Below, one piece after another: positions 54,199 to 64,000 of a stretch of 64,000 bases of DNA. Numbering within the stretch: position 1 is the stretch's first letter; each line of letters opens with the position of its first letter. The position numbers were made by a program, and so were the translations under genes. A model generated the notes under the pieces. That model searched no databases and was not told the origin of the DNA. It saw nothing but the letters and a program-made list of their open reading frames with translations. The stretch is from Thinopyrum elongatum (taxonomy: Eukaryota > Streptophyta > Magnoliopsida > Poales > Poaceae): positions 342,614,307-342,678,306 of the forward strand of contig CM022299.1 in NCBI GenBank assembly GCA_011799875.1, given 5' to 3'.

Positions 54199-55803
54199 TT
54201 GATGTTTGCTTGAACTACGTCGGTATTTCCCCAAAGAGTAAGGGATGATGCAGCACAACAACGGTAGGTATTTCCCTCAGTGATGAGACCAAGGTTATCG
54301 AACCAGTAGGAGAGCCAAGCAACACTATGTAAACAACACCTGCACACAAAGAACAAATACTTGCAACCCGACGTGTTAAAGGGGTTGTCAATCCCTTTCG
54401 GGTAACAGCGCCAGAAATTGGCAAGTTGAAGGGAGATAAATTGTAGTAGATTGGATAAATAGACCGCGAATAAAATAAAGTGCAGCAAAATATTTTTGGG
54501 TTTTTAGAAATATAGATCTGAAAATAAAAGTGGCAAATAAATAAAAAGGCAAATAACAAAATAGATCTGAAAGTATAGAATGAGAAAATAGACCCGGGGG
54601 CCGTAGATTTCACTAGTGGCTTCTCTCGAGAAAAATAGCATACGGTGGGTAAACAAATTACTGTTGGGCAATTGATAGAACTTCAAATAATTATGACGAT
54701 GTCCAGGCAATGATCATTATATAGGCATCACGTCCAAGATTAGTAGACCGACTCCTGCCTGCATCTACTACTATTACTCCACACATCGACCGCTATCCAG
54801 CATGCATCTAGTGTATTAAGTTCATGGAGAAACGGAGTAATGCAATAAGAACGATGACATGATGTAGACAAGATCTATTTATGTAGAAATAGATCCCATC
54901 TTGTTATCCTTAATAGCAACGATACATATGTGTCGGTTCCCCTTCTGTCACTGGGATCAAGCACCGTAAGATCGAACCCATCACAAAGCACCTCTTCCCA
55001 TGGCAAGAAAAATCAATCTAGTTGGCCTAACTAAACCAAAGATTCGAAGAAGAAATACGAGGCTATAAGTAATCATGCATATAAGAGATCAAAAGACTCA
55101 AATAACTTTCATGGATAAAAACATAGATCTGATCATAAACTCAAAGTTCATCGGATCCCAACAAACACATCGTAAAAAGAATTACATCAAATAGATCTCC
55201 AAGAGACCATTGTATTGAGAATCAAGAGAGAGAGAGAGGAAGCCATCTAGCTACTACCTACGGACCCGTAGGTCTACAATGAACTACTCACGCATCATCG
55301 GAGAGGCACCAATGAGGATGATGAACCCCTCCGTGATGGTGTCTAGATTGGATCTGTGGTTTCTGGAACTTGCGGCGGCTAGAATTGATTTTCGTCGACT
55401 CCCCTAGGGTTTCTGGAATATTGGGGTATTTATAGAGCAAAGAGGTGGTGCAGGAGGCGACCGAGTTGGGCACAACCCACCTGGGCGCGCCTGGGCCCCC
55501 AGGCGCGCCCTGGTGCGTTGTGCTCCCCTCGGAGCCCCCCTCAGGTACTTTCTTGGCCCAACTTGTGTCTTATGGTCTAGAAAAAATCACCAAAAAGTTT
55601 CGCTTCATTTGGACTCCGTTTGGTATTGATTTCCTGCGAAGTAAAAAACAAGCAAAAAACAGCAACTGGCACTGGGCACTATGTCAATAGGTTAGTCCCA
55701 AAAAATGATATAAAGTTGCTATAAAATGATTGTAAAACATCCAAGAATGATAATATAACAGCATGGAACAATAAAAAATTATAGATACGTTGGATACGTA
55801 TCA
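54199..55803 (-). repeat. Athila-type LTR B (about 1,605 bp)
   Basis: The minus strand begins TGATACGTATCCAACGTATC at 55803 and ends near CAAGCAAACATCA at 54199. The GC hairpin is at 55461-55532 and the TATA (GCTCTATAAATACCC) at about 55425-55439. The orientation is opposite to LTR A although it lies where A's 3' LTR is expected. An embedded partial copy of the leader (ACAGCGCCAGAAATTGGCAAG) lies near 54405-54425. Confidence 0.88.
55461..55532. repeat. GC-rich hairpin in LTR B
   Basis: CACCTGGGCGCGCCTGGG pairs with CCAGGCGCGCCCTGGTG, and the outer CCGAGTTGGGCACAACC pairs with the GTTGTGCTCCCCTCGG side. The TATA box is about 25 bp away on the minus strand. Confidence 0.88.
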
Positions 55804-58800
55804 GCAAGCTCTGGTTGTGGATCCAGTCGTAGGAGGCACTCGGTTGCGCAAAGTTCTTATGGATGGCGGAAGTGGTCTGAACATTCTCTATGCTGAAACC
55901 CTTAAGGGGATGGGCATTCCGATGTCCCGACTCAGTGAGAGCAACATGCAGTTTCACAGAGTCATCCCAGGGAAAAAGGCAAGATCACTCGGTCAGATTG
56001 CTCTGAATGTGGTCTTTGGAGACTCGAAGAATTTTTAGAAGGAAAAGTTGATGTTTGAAGTGGTGGATTTTCACAGTGCCTATCATGCTATCCTAGGCCG
56101 ACCGGCTTATGCTCGTTTCATGGCCCGTCCATGTTACGTGTACCTAAAGATAAAGATGCCCAGACCCAAGGGCGTGATCACCATCACGGGGAATAGACAA
56201 AGAGCCGAGGAATGTCTCCAATAGGGATCCAAAATTGCTGATGAGCAGATGGCAGTAGTGGAACTGGAGGAATACAAGAAGAATGCCGATCCGAGTGATT
56301 TGCTTCGCTCTAAGAAGCCAGCATCCGAATCTGCTTTTCAATCGGCATGAGGGACGAAACCAGTTCGCATTCACCCGGAGGATCCCATGGCTGATCCAAC
56401 CAATATCTCAACGACACTCGACAGCAAATAGGAAGCCACGCTCATCCAGTTCCTCCGTGAGAACTGGGACATCTTTGCATGGAAACCATCCGACATGCCA
56501 GGTGTACCCAGGGAACTGGCTGAGCACCGTTTGCGAGTCGACTCGAAGGCCAAGCCTGTCAAAGAGCATCTCCGCCGCGCGCCGCTGCGGAGAAGAGGAA
56601 GGCGATTGGTGAGGAAGTGGCTCGGCTCCTGTCAGCTGAGTTCATACGCGAGATATACCACTACGAGTGGCTCGCCAATGTTGTCATGGTCCCCAAGAAG
56701 GACAAGTCACTCCGCATGTGCATCGATTTCAAGCATATCAATCGGGCCTGCCCGAAAGATCATTTTCTGCTCCCCCGTATCGATCAAATAGTTGATTCGA
56801 CTGCGTGATGTGAGCGTTTGTCTTTTCTTGATGCGTACTCCGGGTACCATCAAATCCGGCTGTATGGGCCAGATGAAATAAAGACAGCCTTCATCACCCC
56901 TTTCGGGTGTTTTTGCTATGTCACCATGCCTTTCGGTCTCAAAAATGCTGGCGCCACATTCATGCGCATGATTCAAAAGTGCCTGCTCACTCAGATCAGT
57001 CGGAATGTCGAAGCTTACATGGATGATATCGTGGTCAAGTCACGCAAAGGTTCTGACCTACTGACTGATCTCGCTGAAACCTTTGCCAACCTGAGAAGGT
57101 ACAACATCAAGCTAAACCCGTCCAAGTGCACCTTCGGAGTACCGGGAGGCAAGTTACTCAGTTTTCTCGTTTCCGAACGAGGAATAGATGCCAATCCCGC
57201 GAAAATCAGTGCAATTGTCCGAATGAAGCGCCCCGTGCGTGTACATGATGTCCAGAAGCTCATAGGCTGTCTTGCAGCTCTCAGTCGGTTCATTTCTCGT
57301 CTTGGAGAAAAGGCGTTGCCTTTGTATCGACTGATGAAGAAATCTGATACGTTCGAGTGGACTCCTAAAGAAGAAGCAATGTTTGTTGAGCTCAAAGCCC
57401 TGCTCTCCACCCAGCCGGTGCTTGCTGCTCCGAGCAGCAAAGAGCCGCTGCTTTTGTACATAGCGACGACTGGCCAAGTTGTCAGCACGGTACTCACAGT
57501 GGAAAGGGAAGAAGAAGGCAAAGCCTATAAGGTTCAGCGGCCAATATATTACATTTCTGAGGTCCTGACTCCCTCTAAGCAAAGATATCCTCACTATGAG
57601 AAGCTTGTCTATGGCATTTATCTGACAGTGAAGAAAGTGGCGCACTATTTCCAAGACCACGCGGTTTCTGTCATCAGTGATGCCCCGCTATCTGAGATCA
57701 TGAACAATCGGGATGCGACTAGTCGAGTGGCTAAATGGGCCATCGAGCTTCTCCCATTTGACATTAAATTTGAAGCAAAAAAGGCAATCAAGTCTCAAGC
57801 ACTCGCAGATTTCATGGCCGAGTGGATAGAACAGCAACAGCCGACTCAGATTCACTCAGAGCATTGGACTATGTTCTTTGACGGTTCCAAAATGCTGAAT
57901 GGTTCCGGTGCTGGAGTGGTCCTGGTGTCTCCAAGAGGTGATCGGCTCAGTTATGTCCTCCAGATTCACTTCGATTCCTCCAATAACGAAGCCAAGTATG
58001 AAGCGCTCCTCTACGGGTTGCGTATGGTCATCTCACTCGGTGTCCGTCGCCTGATGGTTTACGGTGACTCAGATTTAGTGGTCAATCAAGTGATGAAGGA
58101 GTGGGACATCAGAAACCCTACTATGACAGGATACTGCAATGCAGTAAGGAAGTTAGAGAAAAAGTTTGAGGGTTTGGAGCTTCACCACATCCCCTGAATA
58201 AAAAATCAAGCAGCCGACGATCTGGCAAAAATTGGTTCCACTCGGAAGCCTATCCCCAGCAATGTGTTTCTTGAGCACCTCCATTCCCTGTCAGTGCAAG
58301 AGGATCCTTTCATTGAAGAGCCTCCCTAAGCCATAAGTCCTACCGATCCGACTGAAATCGAGATCCCTGCAGTCATTGACTTGGTGATGGAGATTTTGGT
58401 AATTACTCCCGACTGGACAGTGCCATACATTGCATATTTGCTCAGGCAAGAACTCCTAGAGGATGAAGTTGAGGCACGCTAGATCGTTCGCAGGTCCAAA
58501 GCTTTCACAGTGATAGGTGGACAGCTTTACAGAGAGAGTGTCACTGGCGTGGCTCAACGATGTATTTCTCCGGAAGAGGGTCGACTGATTTTGGAAGAAA
58601 TCCACTCGGGGACCTGTGGTCATCATGCATCCTCCTGGACAATTGTGGCCAAAGCATACCGAGCTGGATTTTACTAGCCGCGGGCCAATGAAGTTGCAAA
58701 GGAGATCGTTCAGCATTGTGAAGGATGCCAGTTCTATGCGAACATGTCTCATAAGCCCGCATCTACCCTGAAGACCATCCCACTCGTCTGGCCATTTGCT

Positions 58801-59643
58801 GTGTGGGGGTTGGACATGGTTGGACCGCTCAGGACCGGCAGAAGTGGCTTCACTCATCTGCTTGTAGCAGTCGACAAGTTCACTAAGTGGATTGAAGCCA
58901 AGCCTATTAAGAAGTTAGATTCAAAGATAGCTATTAGATTCTTGAAAGAGTTGATATTCAGGTACGGATTCCCACACAGTATTATCACAGATAATGGCTC
59001 AAACTTTGATTTGGAAGAGTTCACTTCTGCGCCACCCAAGGCACTCGGGTAGATTACGCATCCATTGCACACCCGCAGTCGAATGGGCAAGCAGAGAGGG
59101 CGAACGGCCTTATCCTTCAAGGGTTGAAACCACGTCTCATGCATGACCTTGAGCATGCAGCTGGAGCCTGGGTGACTGAGCTGCCGTCCGTTCTGTGGGG
59201 CTTAAGGACGACTCCTAACCGGTCCACTGACCACACTCCTTTCTTCATGGTATATGGATCTGAAGCCGTGCTACCTAGTGATCTCTTCCACAATTCTCCC
59301 CGAGTGGAACTCTATTCGGAAGCTGAGGCGGAGCAAGCTCGACAGGACGCCGTTGACCTTTTGGAAGAAGAACGAGAGATGGCCCTGATACGGTCGACTG
59401 TTTATCAGCAAGACCTTCATCGATTCCATGCAAGGAATGTCAAGGGTCGAGCATTTCAAGAAGGGGATCTTGTGCTCGGAGTGGATCAGTAGCGTCCACA
59501 CAAACTTGCCCCCGCGTGGGAAGGCCCCTTCGTCGTCACCAAGGTGCTGCACAACGGGGCCTATCACCTCTACAACCTCGCGAAGAAGATTGACGAGCCG
59601 CGCTCCTGGAACGCAGATCTTCTTTGTCGATTCTATACTTAAC
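55804..59643 (+). pseudogene. Tat/Ogre-lineage gypsy pol (protease-RT-RNaseH-aRNaseH-integrase), degenerate
   Basis: The order is: protease with VLMDGGSGLNILYAETLKGM; RT with VVMVPKKDKSLRMCIDFKHI, LDAYSGYHQI and catalytic VEAYMDDIVVKS (57016); a first RNase H (YYISEVLTPSKQRYPHYEKL); a second, archaeal-type RNase H with FFDGSKMLNG, NNEAKYEALLYGL, VYGDSDLVVNQ and NQAADDLAKIG; and integrase with a zinc-finger HCEGCQF and catalytic GLDMVGP and IITDNGSNF. The catalytic Glu lies in HPQSNGQAERANGL in another frame. The dual RNase H is the hallmark of Tat/Ogre elements. Several stops (56036, 56222, 56348, 56806, 58195, 58674) and frameshifts (about 56580, 59045) inactivate it. Gag and the 5' LTR are missing because LTR B abuts. 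Confidence 0.9.
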
Positions 59644-59747
59644 AGTCAGATTGTCGAGATGTAATAAGAGCACTTTTATATTGTTTATCAAAGACATGAC
59701 TCCTGCAGTCCTATGATGATTTCTCTCGCATAAGCACATGTTCAAAA

Positions 59748-61437
59748 CCCCCAGTGGGTGACTTAGCCGTGAACCCGTCCTCGCCTAAGTTAAAAAAAAC
59801 TACTCCGAGTGAGAGCATCCCTCTCACTCGGGGGCTTAGCCGCGAGCCAGTCCTCGCCAAAGTTAAAAAACTACTCCGAGTGAGAGCATCCCTCTCACTC
59901 GGGGGCTTAGCAGCGAGCCCGTCCTCGCCTAAGTTAAAAAATGACTTCGAGTGAGAGCATCCCTCCCACTCGAGGGCTTAGCCGCGAGCCCATCCTCGCC
60001 TAAGTTAAAAAACTACTGCGAGTGAGAGCATCCCTCCCACTCGGGGGCTTGGCCGCAAGCCCGTCCTCGCCTAAGTTAAAAAACTACTCCGAGTGAGAGC
60101 ATCCCTCCCACTCGGGGGCTTAGCAGCGAGCCCGTCCTCGCCTAAGTTAAAAAACTACTCCGAGTGAGAGCATCCCTCCCACTCGAGGGCTTAGTCATGA
60201 GCTCGTCCTCGCCTAAGTTAAAAAACTACTCCGAGTGAGAGCATCCCTCCCACTCGGGGGCTTAGCCGCGAGCCCATCCTCGCCTAAGTTAAAAAACTAC
60301 TCCGAGTGAGAGCATCCCTCCCACTCAGGGGCTTAGCAGCGAGCCCGTCCTCGCCTAAGTTAAAAAACTACTCTGAGTGAGAGCATCCCTCCCACTCGGG
60401 GGCTTAGCAGCGAGCCCGTCCTCGCCTAAGTTAAAAAACCACTCCCAGTGAGAGCATCCCTCCCACTCGGGGGCTTAGCAGCGAGCCCGTCCTCACCTAA
60501 GTTAAAAAACCACTCCCAGTGAGAGCATCCCTCCCACTCGGGGGCTTAGCCGTGAGCCCGTCCTCGCCTAAGTTAAAAAACTACTCCGAGTGAGAGCATC
60601 CCTCCCACTCGGGGGCTTAGCTGCGAGCCAGTCCTCGCCTAAGTTAAAAAACTACTCCGAGTGAGAGCATCCCTCCCACTCGGGGGCTTAGCTGTGAGCT
60701 AGTCCTCGCCTAAGTTAAAAAACTACTCCGAGTGAGAGCATCCATCCCACTCGGAGGCTTAGCTGCGAGCCAGTCCTCACCTAAGTTAAAAAACTACTCC
60801 GAGTGAGAGCATCCCTCCCACTCGGAGGCTTAGCTGTGAACCTTTTTTCGCCTAAGTTAAAAAACTACTCCGAGTGAGAGCATCCCTCCCACTCGGGGCT
60901 TACCTGCGAGCCAGTCCTTGCCTAAGTTAAAAAACTACTCCGAGTGAGAGCATCCCTCCCACTCGGGGGCTTAGCCGCGAGCCCGTCCTCGCCTAAGTTA
61001 AAACACTACTCCGAGTTAGAGCATCCCTCCCACTCGGGGGCTTAGCCGCGAGCCAATCCTCGCCTAAGTTAAAACACTACTCCGAGTGAGAGCATCCCTC
61101 CTACTCAGGGGCTTAGCCGCGAGCCCATCCTCGCCTAAGTTAAAACACTACTCCGAGTGAGAGCATCCCTCCCACTCGGGGGCTTAGCCGCGAGACAGTC
61201 CTCGCCTAAGTTAGAAAAACCACTCCGAGTGAGAGCATCCCTCCCACTCGGGGACTTAGCAGCGAGCCCGTCCTCGCTTAAGTTAAAAAAACTACTCCGA
61301 GTGAGAGCATCCCTCCCACTCGGGGGCTTAGCTGTGAACTTGTTTTCGCCTAAGTTAGAAAAATCACTCCGAGTGAGAGCATCCCTCCCACTCGGGGGCT
61401 TAGCCGCGAGCCAAACCTCGCCTAAGTTTAAAAAAAT
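59748..61437 (+). repeat. 71-bp tandem array, about 23 units
   Basis: GAGAGCATCCCTCCCACTCG recurs at 59811, 59882, 59953 and so on to 61375 with a period of 71 bp (a few 70 or 72). Each unit contains CCGAGTG and CACTCGG, a 7-bp perfect stem, then GGGGGCTTAGCCGCGAGCC, CGTCCTCGCCTAAGTTAAAA. It starts 105 bp after the integrase frame ends. The period is not a multiple of three, and the ORFs through it are accidental. Tandem repeats in this UTR are known for Tat/Ogre elements. Confidence 0.95.
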
Positions 61438-61607
61438 CCTCTCACTCGGAACATGCAATAAACTGGAAAACAATATTCAGATAAATCCATCAAGTTCAGA
61501 AACGCAAGTAAAAGTACTCGGGCAACAGGCCCGAACGAGTTTAACGGTTACAAAATCACTCAACATACCGAGGCAAATAAGTTCCAACTGGAAGATAAAG
61601 TTTTCTT

Positions 61608-64000
61608 TCAAGCGCCGGTGGGACTCGCTGGCTCGACGAAGGTGTCCAGGTCTATGCCATCTGCAATCCGGGTAGCCGCCTCAATGAAAGTCTCCATGAA
61701 AGATTGAAGTTGGAGTTTCTTCGTGTTTGCCACCTGAAGGGCCTTCAACTTGTCTTCCCTGGCTTCCTTACAATGAATGCGAACAAGTGAGAGCGCCACA
61801 TTGGCTCCGCAACGGGCAGCTGATTTCTTCCAAGCTTGCACTCGACCTGGAATCTCATTGAGCCAAACCATCAGCGACTCGAGATCGTTCTGGAGCGCAT
61901 CTTCTGGCCACAGTTCTTTGTCTATTCTTGTCAGTGCAACCTTTAGCCGAGCGACATACCTCAAGACACTGTCAAGGCGAGCTTCAAGTCGCAGCACGTT
62001 CATAGCAGCATCATCTTTGACGAGTGACTTGGTGGGGTCCAGACCTGTTTCAATTTGCTCTGTCTCTTGCTCGAAGTTCTGGCAGAATTCTGCACAAAGA
62101 AGAAAGAGTGAGTTAGCAACGGCAATGTTTTCGAAACTCTCAAGAATCCACTCGAACAAAGGAAGATACCTTCAAGCATGATGTACATTTTCTTTGCAAG
62201 GTTCCCCAAATACTCCTCCAGCTCGTCCCTCTTTTGGGTAAGCTAGCCCACCTTGTCAGCCAAGACAATCTTCTCCTCCTTAAGTTGAGCAGCTTCCTTC
62301 TTCACCTCCTCAATGGCAGTCTTTAGGGTTGCATTCTCCTCTTCAAGCTTGCCGACTGAAGCTAGTTTCACTTCAGCAGCTTCAGTCTTCTCCTTAGCCT
62401 CCTTCTGGGTGCCCGCGAGTTCCTCGTCCTTCCTTTCCAGGGCTTGCTTCATAGTGTCTAAAGAAATAACATTATTGAGTTGTGCTTGGAGTTGGCGGTT
62501 CTCATTACGCACATCTGTTTGAGTGAAATCACTCGGTTCAAAAGACAAAAAGAAAGAACAACGAAACACTCAGTCAGCGAAGGGTTACCTCCCATGGTCT
62601 TCACCTCCTCCTGAGCTTGCTTCAAGTTCCTTTTCGCCAGGTCCAGATCCAGTTGAAGTTGTGCCTTTTCCTTCTCCAGAGTAACGTACTGGGCACCAAC
62701 CTCACAAGTCTTCTGAAGATCAGCAAGGAAACAATTCAGTCGACAATGATCAAGATTTTCAAGTTTAACTCCACTTCCAAGTGGAAAGAGCAAATTCAGG
62801 TGCTACAAACAATAGAGATAGACTTCTCAGACCCCTGCCGAATCAAACATTCGACGGCGGTCTCGGGGACTACACCCAGTGGGTGCACTCAGTGTGCCCC
62901 CACTGGATACATTTCCACTCGGATCCAGCCTGACTGACCAGAGTGAAGTGCTTCAGCTAAACACATTCAAAGACCCCCGCCGAATCAAACATTCAACGGT
63001 GGTCTCAGGGACTACACCAAGTGGGTGCACTCAGCGTGCCCCCACTGGATAAACTCTCACTCGACACGGCCTGACCAGACCGAGTGGTGAGTTACAGAAT
63101 AAACAAACTACTTCCAAGCGACAAAAATACCCAGTGGGTGTATAGAGTCAAGTCGAACAGGAAAAATTCAATCGGAAATCAACCTACAATTGCACTTACT
63201 CGGACATTCGCCTGAAGGGCTGTGCTGGCGTCGTAGGCTGCCTTGCTGCCTTCATACACCTCCTTTAGATGCTGCATCATCAGGCCGGCCTGGATCATAG
63301 CTTCTTTGCTGGCTCTGGCCTGGTCCTCCGGAACACGATGTAGAGTGAAGACATGAGCCGGCGGAGTTGGTAACGCAGTCGGAGGGACCAGCGCTTGAGA
63401 TTGTGCAGTCGGTCCTGAAGCAGGAATAGTCGGCACCAAGGGCGGAGCAGTTGACAGTGGAGCAGTAGAAATAGCACCAACTTGCGATGAACCACCAAGC
63501 TCTTGAGGCGTAGTAGCGGGAGGCACTTGGAGTGTTCTACTCGGCGACACTCTCCGAGTGAAGCTGCGAGGAGTGTTCAAGGTTGCACCTTCATCACCCG
63601 CACCCTTCTGAGGCTCGTCTTCGTCGTCATCGCCAACATGAATGACATCTATTGGCTCTGCTGTCATTCAACAACAACAGTCCGTTCAATCGACGAATCA
63701 ACTAAAGAAAAAAATAGAGGGTAAATTTGTCGTACCTCGCCGAGAGGTTGGTGCGTCCGTGGTATCCGCATCCGCGTGCTCCTCATCAATTTGCATGGGC
63801 GACGTCACCGAAATGGCGGCCCTAACACACGGTTTTCACTCGGTCAGCAATAGCGCAAAGTCCTGAAGCAGAAAGAAAAGGAAAAAAGAAGAGTACTCAC
63901 GTCGAAGCAATGGGCACCGTGACCTTGATCCTAGGGAGAGCCTTCCGAGGTTTCACCGGTGCGACCTTGGGCTGCTTCGCAGATTTTTCAATCGGGTTAA
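61608..64000 (-). CDS. antisense intron-containing coiled-coil ORF of the Tat element, partial
   Basis: Exon model, all introns GT-AG: 63901->64000 (KSAKQPKVAPVKPRKALPRI), 63736-63820 (SVTSPMQIDEEHADADTTDA), 63200-63660 (EPIDVIHVGDDDEDEPQKGA, then a Pro/Ala/Thr-rich part), 62589-62712 (YVTLEKEKAQLQLDLDLAKR), 62170-62514 (ERKDEELAGTQKEAKEKTEA, VKKEAAQLKEEKIVLADKVG) and 61608-62089 (RLEARLDSVLRYVARLKVAL, ending VEPASPTGA). The middle exons form a long heptad-rich coiled coil. A TAG at 62243-62245 lies in the fifth listed exon. Antisense ORFs are known in grass Tat elements, some annotated as putative gypsy-type transposon (Transposase_28) proteins; the N-terminal domain would lie beyond 64000. 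The function is unknown. Confidence 0.6.
62830..63060. repeat. duplicated segment inside an intron
   Basis: GACCCCTGCCGAATCAAACA at 62830 recurs (GACCCCCGCCGAATCAAACA) at 62973, a period of 143 bp. Each copy holds CCAGTGGG...CCCACTGG, an inverted repeat. The same CCCAGTGGGTG opens the 71-bp array at 59750. Confidence 0.75.

Noticed and set aside
59748..61437. Regular 71-bp repeat array as a CRISPR
   Set aside because: The genome is plant, units are contiguous with no unique spacers, and the array lies in a Tat element UTR.
61135..61675. Overlapping plus and minus ORFs of 112-172 residues
   Set aside because: They read through 71-bp repeats and give repetitive Arg/Leu or Ser/Gly peptides. 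The array's period is not a multiple of three, so no conserved protein is possible.

Overview
The window looks like a chromosome-arm segment of a Triticeae grass (wheat, Aegilops or barley relative). The strongest evidence is the BARE-1/WIS/Angela-type copia LTR, whose first bases read TGTTGGAAATATGCCC and which appears in two places. Further support comes from very dense nested LTR retrotransposons, Athila-type gypsy LTRs starting TGATACGTCTCC with tRNA-Asp-type primer sites (TGGCGCCGTTGCCGGGG), and small grass MITEs. Nothing is prokaryotic. I saw no rRNA, tRNA or CRISPR. All family names are from memory of sequence signatures; no search was run.

Layout. 1-4390: minus-strand Angela-type copia pieces arranged RNaseH-PPT-LTR-PBS-gag, so one LTR is shared by two copies. 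4391-7484: LTR plus gag of a SIRE/Maximus-like copia (+), broken by an Angela element (+) at 7485-10037, itself broken by a CACTA-like DNA transposon (10038 to at least 17907) that carries a decayed minus-strand gene with duplicated exons. 17908-27470: a structurally complete but pol-less Athila-type gypsy with two 1,412-bp LTRs. 27471-30451: repeat-poor DNA with a hAT-like MITE, a small Helitron and a fold-back MITE. 30452-35090: the only low-copy, gene-like island. It holds two unrecognised ORFs, one with a clear TATA box and Kozak start, and a single-exon 3'-5' exonuclease-like gene bracketed by a direct repeat of about 220 bp. About 35330-43349: a minus-strand Tekay-like chromovirus with a 4.07-kb LTR, an extra ORF before gag and a pol truncated inside RT/RNaseH. 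43350-47798: LTR fragments, an unassigned stretch, and a SIRE-like LTR (-). 47799-55803: three LTRs of one Athila-type family in orientations -, +, - with one partial non-autonomous internal region. 55804-64000: a Tat/Ogre-lineage gypsy with degenerate pol, a 71-bp tandem array in the downstream UTR, and an antisense intron-containing coiled-coil gene running off the right edge.

Function. Almost all coding sequence is retroelement protein decayed by stops and frameshifts. The possibly active host genes are in the 30-35 kb island. Recurrent themes across unrelated elements are arrays of short interrupted palindromes near promoters or UTRs, and a long GC-rich hairpin with a GGCGCGCC core a few tens of bases upstream of the TATA box in every Athila-type LTR. 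A related hairpin, inside a U3-like block, precedes the internal Athila ORF.
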